Positions 5,561 through 8,972 of a stretch of DNA of 8,972 nt are shown in pieces. The translations under genes were made by a program, and so were the position numbers. The stretch lies in contig JAAYZY010000034.1 of assembly GCA_012514615.1 (NCBI GenBank), positions 1-8,972 on the forward strand, read 5' to 3'. The notes below the pieces were generated by a model that made no database searches, was not told the DNA's origin, and was given only the letters and a program-made list of their open reading frames with translations. The number at the start of each line of letters is the position of its first letter. Positions within the stretch are counted from its first letter, which is position 1. This DNA is from Chloroflexota bacterium (GTDB lineage Bacteria > Chloroflexota > Anaerolineae > DTPP01).

Positions 5561-8500
5561 ATGCACTTGCGAGACTTCCCACGTCCACCCAGCGACAACG
5601 GGCGGGGCATCCACTGGTCGGCCGGGGTCTACCACCCCGTAGGCCAGGATCTGTCGGCCTGGATCCGCCGGCTGGAGGAGATGCAGGTCAAGTGGGTCAA
5701 GGTGCTAGATGACGGCGGCGGCTCCTCCACAGAGCTCTGCGAGCTCTTGCTGGAGCAGGGAATGATGCCCATTGTGCGGCTCTACCGCCGCGAGCCCAAC
5801 CCCGGCCACATCGGTGGACGAGAAGAAGATGCCCTGCGCTCTCTGGTGGGCCGCGGCGTGCGCTACTTCGAGACCAACAACGAGCCAGACCTGCCGGTGG
5901 AATGGAAGGGCGGCCACATGCCCCGCAACTGGCTGGATGTGGTCACCGATCACTTCATCATCGACGCCGACAAGGTGCTGGGCCTGGGCGGGCTGCCGGC
6001 GGTGCCGGCCATGGGCGTCGGCTCCCGGGCCAACCTGGTGGCCAAGGTGGTGGAGCGGGGCCGCAGCGACCTCTTCCAGCACGGCGCTTGGCTGGCCATC
6101 CACAACTACACCCTGAAGCACCCGCTGGACTACCCCTACGACGCCGTGAACCAAGAGGGAACGCCCCTCTCCCAAGAGGAGTACGACCGCCTGGGCTCGT
6201 GGGCCTGGGATGGCCACCCCCGCTCCACGGTCAACCAGTGGCGCGCCGACGACAAGAACCCCGGCGACACCCTGCAAGACGACGCCGCCTGTTGGCTGGC
6301 TTTTCAACTGGCCAACCAGCAGGCCGTGGAAGCCCTGGGCTACTCCATCCCCATCCTCAGCACCGAGGGCGGGGCTATCATCGGCACTCGGGACGACCGC
6401 CGTTACCCCCGGGTCACCCCCGCGCTGCACCGCGACTGGACTGTGGCCATGAACGACTACCTGCAGCGGGAGGCGCCGGAGTACTACTTCACCATGTGCC
6501 ACTGGCTCATTGCCAACTACGGTATGGGCCACTTCGCCCCCGGTTGGGAAAGCCAGTCGTGGTTCACCAACTGGTGGATCAGCACCTTCGACCTGCGCGA
6601 CGAGATCCCCACGGTGCAGGCGGTGCGGGAGATGCCCAGCCTAACTCGAGGCGAGCCGCTGGGTGAAGGGGCCCTTCACGGGCAGGTGCGCGGCCCAGAT
6701 GGCGCGCCGCTCAGCGGCCTGGTGGTCACTCTTCTGCGGGAGCAGGAGGACGGCGAACTGCTCTCCCAGGGCACAACGCTGACCGACGCCGAGGGCCGCT
6801 TCCGCTGGGCGGAGCTGGCGCCGGGGAGCTATGCCCTGGCCATCGAAGCCTGGGGAGTGGTGCGTCGGGGCTTGCGCTTGGATGACTTGCAGTCGGTGGA
6901 GGTGTCCATCGAGCTCCACGAAGGCCGCCGCAGCCGCCTGACCGGGACGGTGCAGGATGAGGCCGGTGCGCCGGCGGAGTCGTTCCCGGTCACTCTCTCC
7001 CGCGGGGCTGAGACCTGGCAGACCCACACCGATACCCAGGGCCAGTTCCGCTTCGAGGGGCTGGGGCCGGGGGTCTACACCCTCACCTCCGGGTCGGTGA
7101 GCCGAGGGCTCCTCTGGCTGAACGGCTGGGATGCTCGAGAGCAGCCCCTCTCCGTGCCCGGGGCTGGCTTCCAGTATGCCGTGGCGCAGAAGCGCCTGCT
7201 GCCGCCGGAAGAAGGCCTGGGCAAGCACCTCTTCTTCGGCGTCATCACCGACGCCGAGGGGCAGGAGCTGCGGGGCATCGCCGTGGAGATGCGTTGGAGC
7301 GGCGCCGCGCCGGGTACCCGCTTCCCCCAGACCCGCAGCGGGGCAGACCTCACCAAGTCGCCCGGCTACTACCAGTTCCTGAACACCCCCGGCGACTTCT
7401 CCTTGCGGGTGGTCCAGGCCGACTGGCCCAGCCAGACTGCCGACGGCCTGCGCACCGCCGATATCGCCGGCTACGGCGCCGGCTCGGCCTCCTACCAGGT
7501 GGATTTCCGCTTGGGGCCCTGGGCCCAGCCGCTGCCCCACAGCGTGGTGCGGGGCACCCTGGTCGGCGCGCCTCTGGGGACGCGGCTCGTCCTGAGCATG
7601 GGCGCGGAGCGCTGGCAGGCGCTCCCCGACGAGGACGGCCGCTTCGAAATCGCCGGCCTCCCCGCCGGCACAGCCACCCTGGAGGCCACGGCCATCGGCG
7701 TGCTGGCCCGCGGCATCCTCTTGGACGGCCGTAACCTCTACGAAGTGGAGTACCCCTTGGGCAGCCGCGTGGAAGGCAGCCTGGTGGGGGCCGAGCCTGG
7801 CCAAGTGGTGGTGCTGCAATCGCTCACCTGGGGCTGGGCCCGCGAGACGCGCACAGACCCCTACGGAAGCTACACCTTCGCCCACGCGCCGGCCGGCGAA
7901 TACCGTGTGGTGGTGGGCCCGGTGGAAAGCGACCTGCTGCGCCTGGACGGCCAAGCCGCGGTGGAACTGCCGCCGCTGGATGTGTCGGCGCTCTCCCGCA
8001 GCGCCGTGGAAGGGACGCTGCAGGACCGGGCCGGCCGCCCCCAGCCCTGGGTCAAGGTGCTGCTGCGCGCCGAGGGCGGCGACCAGCAGGAGGGCTGGAC
8101 CGACGCCCAGGGGCGCTTCCGCTTCGACAATCTGGCCCCAGGCAACTACCACCTGCTCACCGACCGCTTGGGCAGCCTGCGGGAGGAGGTGGCGCTCAAG
8201 GCCCGCGAGCACAAGCGCCTGGTGCTCACCGCGCCAGCCCCTCGGCCGCTGGGCTGCTACCTGCTGTTGGGCAAACCCAGCGCGCCGGGAGCCTGGGTCC
8301 ACCTGCTGTTGGCGTTCCCGGCGCTGCGCCGGCTTGGCGCAGTGGCCGGCTTCCGCCTGCCCGAGGCCGCTCAGGCGCGCCAGGTGCTCATCCTGGCCGG
8401 ACCAGGAGGCGTCTCCCCCGAAGAAGAGCAGGTGTTGGCGCAGGGCGGTTGCACCGTGGAGCGGCTGGGCGGCGACGCCTACGAGGTGGCCTGCGCCCTG

Positions 8501-8972
8501 CGGGGTCGTCTGGAGCTGCAGGTCTGGGAACCGCTTGGGCCGCCAGCCAGCGGCCCGCAGAACGACGCCGCCGGCTACGGCGTGCGGGTAGAGCCGTGCG
8601 CTGTGCCGCCCGGACACCCTTTCTGGAAGGTTGAGAGCGTCCATCATCTGACGCCGGCAGAGAATCGTGGCTGCCACCATCTCTTCGTGGACTGCCTGGA
8701 CGAGGCCGACGAGCGGGTCAGCGGCAGCCAGGTGCGCGTCTCGTGGCACCCGTGGCACGAGCTGCTGCTCCTGGGGCAAAAGGCTCCCCCCAGCGGCGTG
8801 AACTTCCCCCTGTGGAAGGAGATCGAATACAGCGTAGCCATGGAGGGGTTGCCCAGCGAGCAGGTGGTGGGCCTGCACACCGGTCATCCCGACGAGCCCA
8901 CGCCGGCCGAGCCGTTGGGCAACACCCTGTACCACCATTCCTTTGCCATCCGTTTCCGCCGCGCTGCTGCGC
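5561..8972 (+). CDS. Large multidomain protein: TIM-barrel glycosidase-like domain, six beta repeats, C-terminal modules (3' end beyond window)
   Basis: The frame is open for 1137 codons to the right edge. ATG at 5561 follows AAGGGGG closely. Residues 15-360 read as a clan-A-like (beta/alpha)8 barrel: IHWSAGVYHP (strand 1), WVKVLDD (2), MPIVRLYRREPN (3), VRYFETNNEPDL (4, putative acid/base E108), GAWLAIHNYTLKHPLDYP (6), IPILSTEGGAI (7, putative nucleophile E269) and YYFTMCHWLIANYG (8). Six beta-sandwich repeats of carboxypeptidase-regulatory type fill about 370-890. Residues 897-990 resemble cell-wall-binding repeat 2 (VLILAGPGGVSPEEEQVLAQ, then VERLGGDAYEVA). Residues 1005-1137 form a last module with VESVHHLTPAENRG, LHTGHPDEP and GNTLYHHSF, which I have seen on Chloroflexota envelope proteins but cannot name. 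The N-terminus (MHLRDFPRPPSDNGRG) has no hydrophobic core, so no Sec or Tat signal is visible. Probable glycan hydrolase or glycan-binding protein; substrate unknown. The proximity of the right edge to the end of the last module suggests the stop is near. Confidence 0.92.
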   Translation, partial: MHLRDFPRPPSDNGRGIHWSAGVYHPVGQDLSAWIRRLEEMQVKWVKVLDDGGGSSTELCELLLEQGMMPIVRLYRREPNPGHIGGREEDALRSLVGRGVRYFETNNEPDLPVEWKGGHMPRNWLDVVTDHFIIDADKVLGLGGLPAVPAMGVGSRANLVAKVVERGRSDLFQHGAWLAIHNYTLKHPLDYPYDAVNQEGTPLSQEEYDRLGSWAWDGHPRSTVNQWRADDKNPGDTLQDDAACWLAFQLANQQAVEALGYSIPILSTEGGAIIGTRDDRRYPRVTPALHRDWTVAMNDYLQREAPEYYFTMCHWLIANYGMGHFAPGWESQSWFTNWWISTFDLRDEIPTVQAVREMPSLTRGEPLGEGALHGQVRGPDGAPLSGLVVTLLREQEDGELLSQGTTLTDAEGRFRWAELAPGSYALAIEAWGVVRRGLRLDDLQSVEVSIELHEGRRSRLTGTVQDEAGAPAESFPVTLSRGAETWQTHTDTQGQFRFEGLGPGVYTLTSGSVSRGLLWLNGWDAREQPLSVPGAGFQYAVAQKRLLPPEEGLGKHLFFGVITDAEGQELRGIAVEMRWSGAAPGTRFPQTRSGADLTKSPGYYQFLNTPGDFSLRVVQADWPSQTADGLRTADIAGYGAGSASYQVDFRLGPWAQPLPHSVVRGTLVGAPLGTRLVLSMGAERWQALPDEDGRFEIAGLPAGTATLEATAIGVLARGILLDGRNLYEVEYPLGSRVEGSLVGAEPGQVVVLQSLTWGWARETRTDPYGSYTFAHAPAGEYRVVVGPVESDLLRLDGQAAVELPPLDVSALSRSAVEGTLQDRAGRPQPWVKVLLRAEGGDQQEGWTDAQGRFRFDNLAPGNYHLLTDRLGSLREEVALKAREHKRLVLTAPAPRPLGCYLLLGKPSAPGAWVHLLLAFPALRRLGAVAGFRLPEAAQARQVLILAGPGGVSPEEEQVLAQGGCTVERLGGDAYEVACALRGRLELQVWEPLGPPASGPQNDAAGYGVRVEPCAVPPGHPFWKVESVHHLTPAENRGCHHLFVDCLDEADERVSGSQVRVSWHPWHELLLLGQKAPPSGVNFPLWKEIEYSVAMEGLPSEQVVGLHTGHPDEPTPAEPLGNTLYHHSFAIRFRRAAA
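6668..8230 (+). repeat. Array of six beta-sandwich repeats inside the long protein (residues about 370-890)
   Basis: Each repeat carries a hairpin of the form T-D-x-x-G-x-F-x-F-x-x-L-x-P-G-x-Y-x-L. Clear copies are TDAEGRFRWAELAPGSYAL (from 408), TDTQGQFRFEGLGPGVYTL (490), PDEDGRFEIAGLPAGTATL (689), TDPYGSYTFAHAPAGEYRV (765) and TDAQGRFRFDNLAPGNYHL (847). A diverged copy, TKSPGYYQFLNTPGDFSL, starts at 598. Repeat starts are 82, 108, 91, 76 and 82 residues apart. This is the signature of carboxypeptidase regulatory-like (transthyretin-type) domains. Copies have diverged at the DNA level, so this is old duplication rather than recent tandem amplification. Confidence 0.85.

Noticed and set aside
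4152..5588. A 478-codon minus-strand frame across the control region and the DUF2085 gene
   Set aside because: It runs antisense to a clear DUF2085 protein and through both promoters; composition is Arg/Gln/Gly-rich with no recognisable motif.
5705..6532. A 275-codon minus-strand frame opposite the barrel domain
   Set aside because: Val/Gly/His-rich shadow of the barrel coding sequence; the sense strand has the NNEP and STEGG motifs in frame.
6641..8938. A 765-codon open frame on the minus strand opposite the long protein
   Set aside because: It is the antisense of a frame with coherent barrel and repeat motifs; its translation is Gln/His/Gly-rich without domain signals, as expected from GC-rich third-position bias.
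1..8972. tRNA, rRNA, CRISPR array, transposase or integrase signals
   Set aside because: I saw no cloverleaf ends, regular short repeat-spacer pattern, terminal inverted repeats or transposase motifs on either strand.

Overview
The window is GC-rich DNA of bacterial type, with dense genes and no RNA genes, insertion sequences or CRISPR arrays that I can see. The protein content points to Chloroflexota, probably an Anaerolineae/Caldilineae-like lineage. The clues are stacked PTPS_related/YfhO-like membrane proteins with soluble C-terminal beta domains, a DUF2085 membrane protein, and a very long glycosidase-like protein with carboxypeptidase-regulatory-type repeats. This assignment is an inference from family distribution and was not tested by a search.

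Layout: two divergent transcription units share a 346-base control region (4277-4622). The leftward unit holds an HD-superfamily hydrolase (4276-3683) followed by three large polytopic membrane proteins (3680-2235, 2245-401, and 404 running off the left edge). Junctions are overlaps or two-base gaps, so this looks like one translationally coupled operon. The three membrane proteins are tandem relatives. Genes 2 and 3 of the trio keep an N-terminal His-Asp motif and a GYGYP motif, whereas the first has lost the His-Asp motif and carries a different C-terminal beta domain.

The rightward unit holds a DUF2085 membrane protein (4623-5474) and, 86 bases later, a protein of at least 1137 residues (5561 to beyond 8972). 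The latter has a TIM-barrel glycosidase-like domain with an apparent Glu/Glu catalytic pair, six beta-sandwich repeats, a stretch resembling cell-wall-binding repeat 2, and a C-terminal HHLTP module. It has no visible signal peptide.

The control region has two strong sigma-70-type promoters facing outwards. Their -10 regions sit in a nearly identical 17-base element (16 of 17 bases), and each promoter has its own dyad over or next to the -35 box. The likely theme is cell-envelope glycan or glycolipid assembly (membrane glycosyltransferase-like proteins) facing a glycan-active or glycan-binding protein. The sequence supports the module but not a specific substrate.
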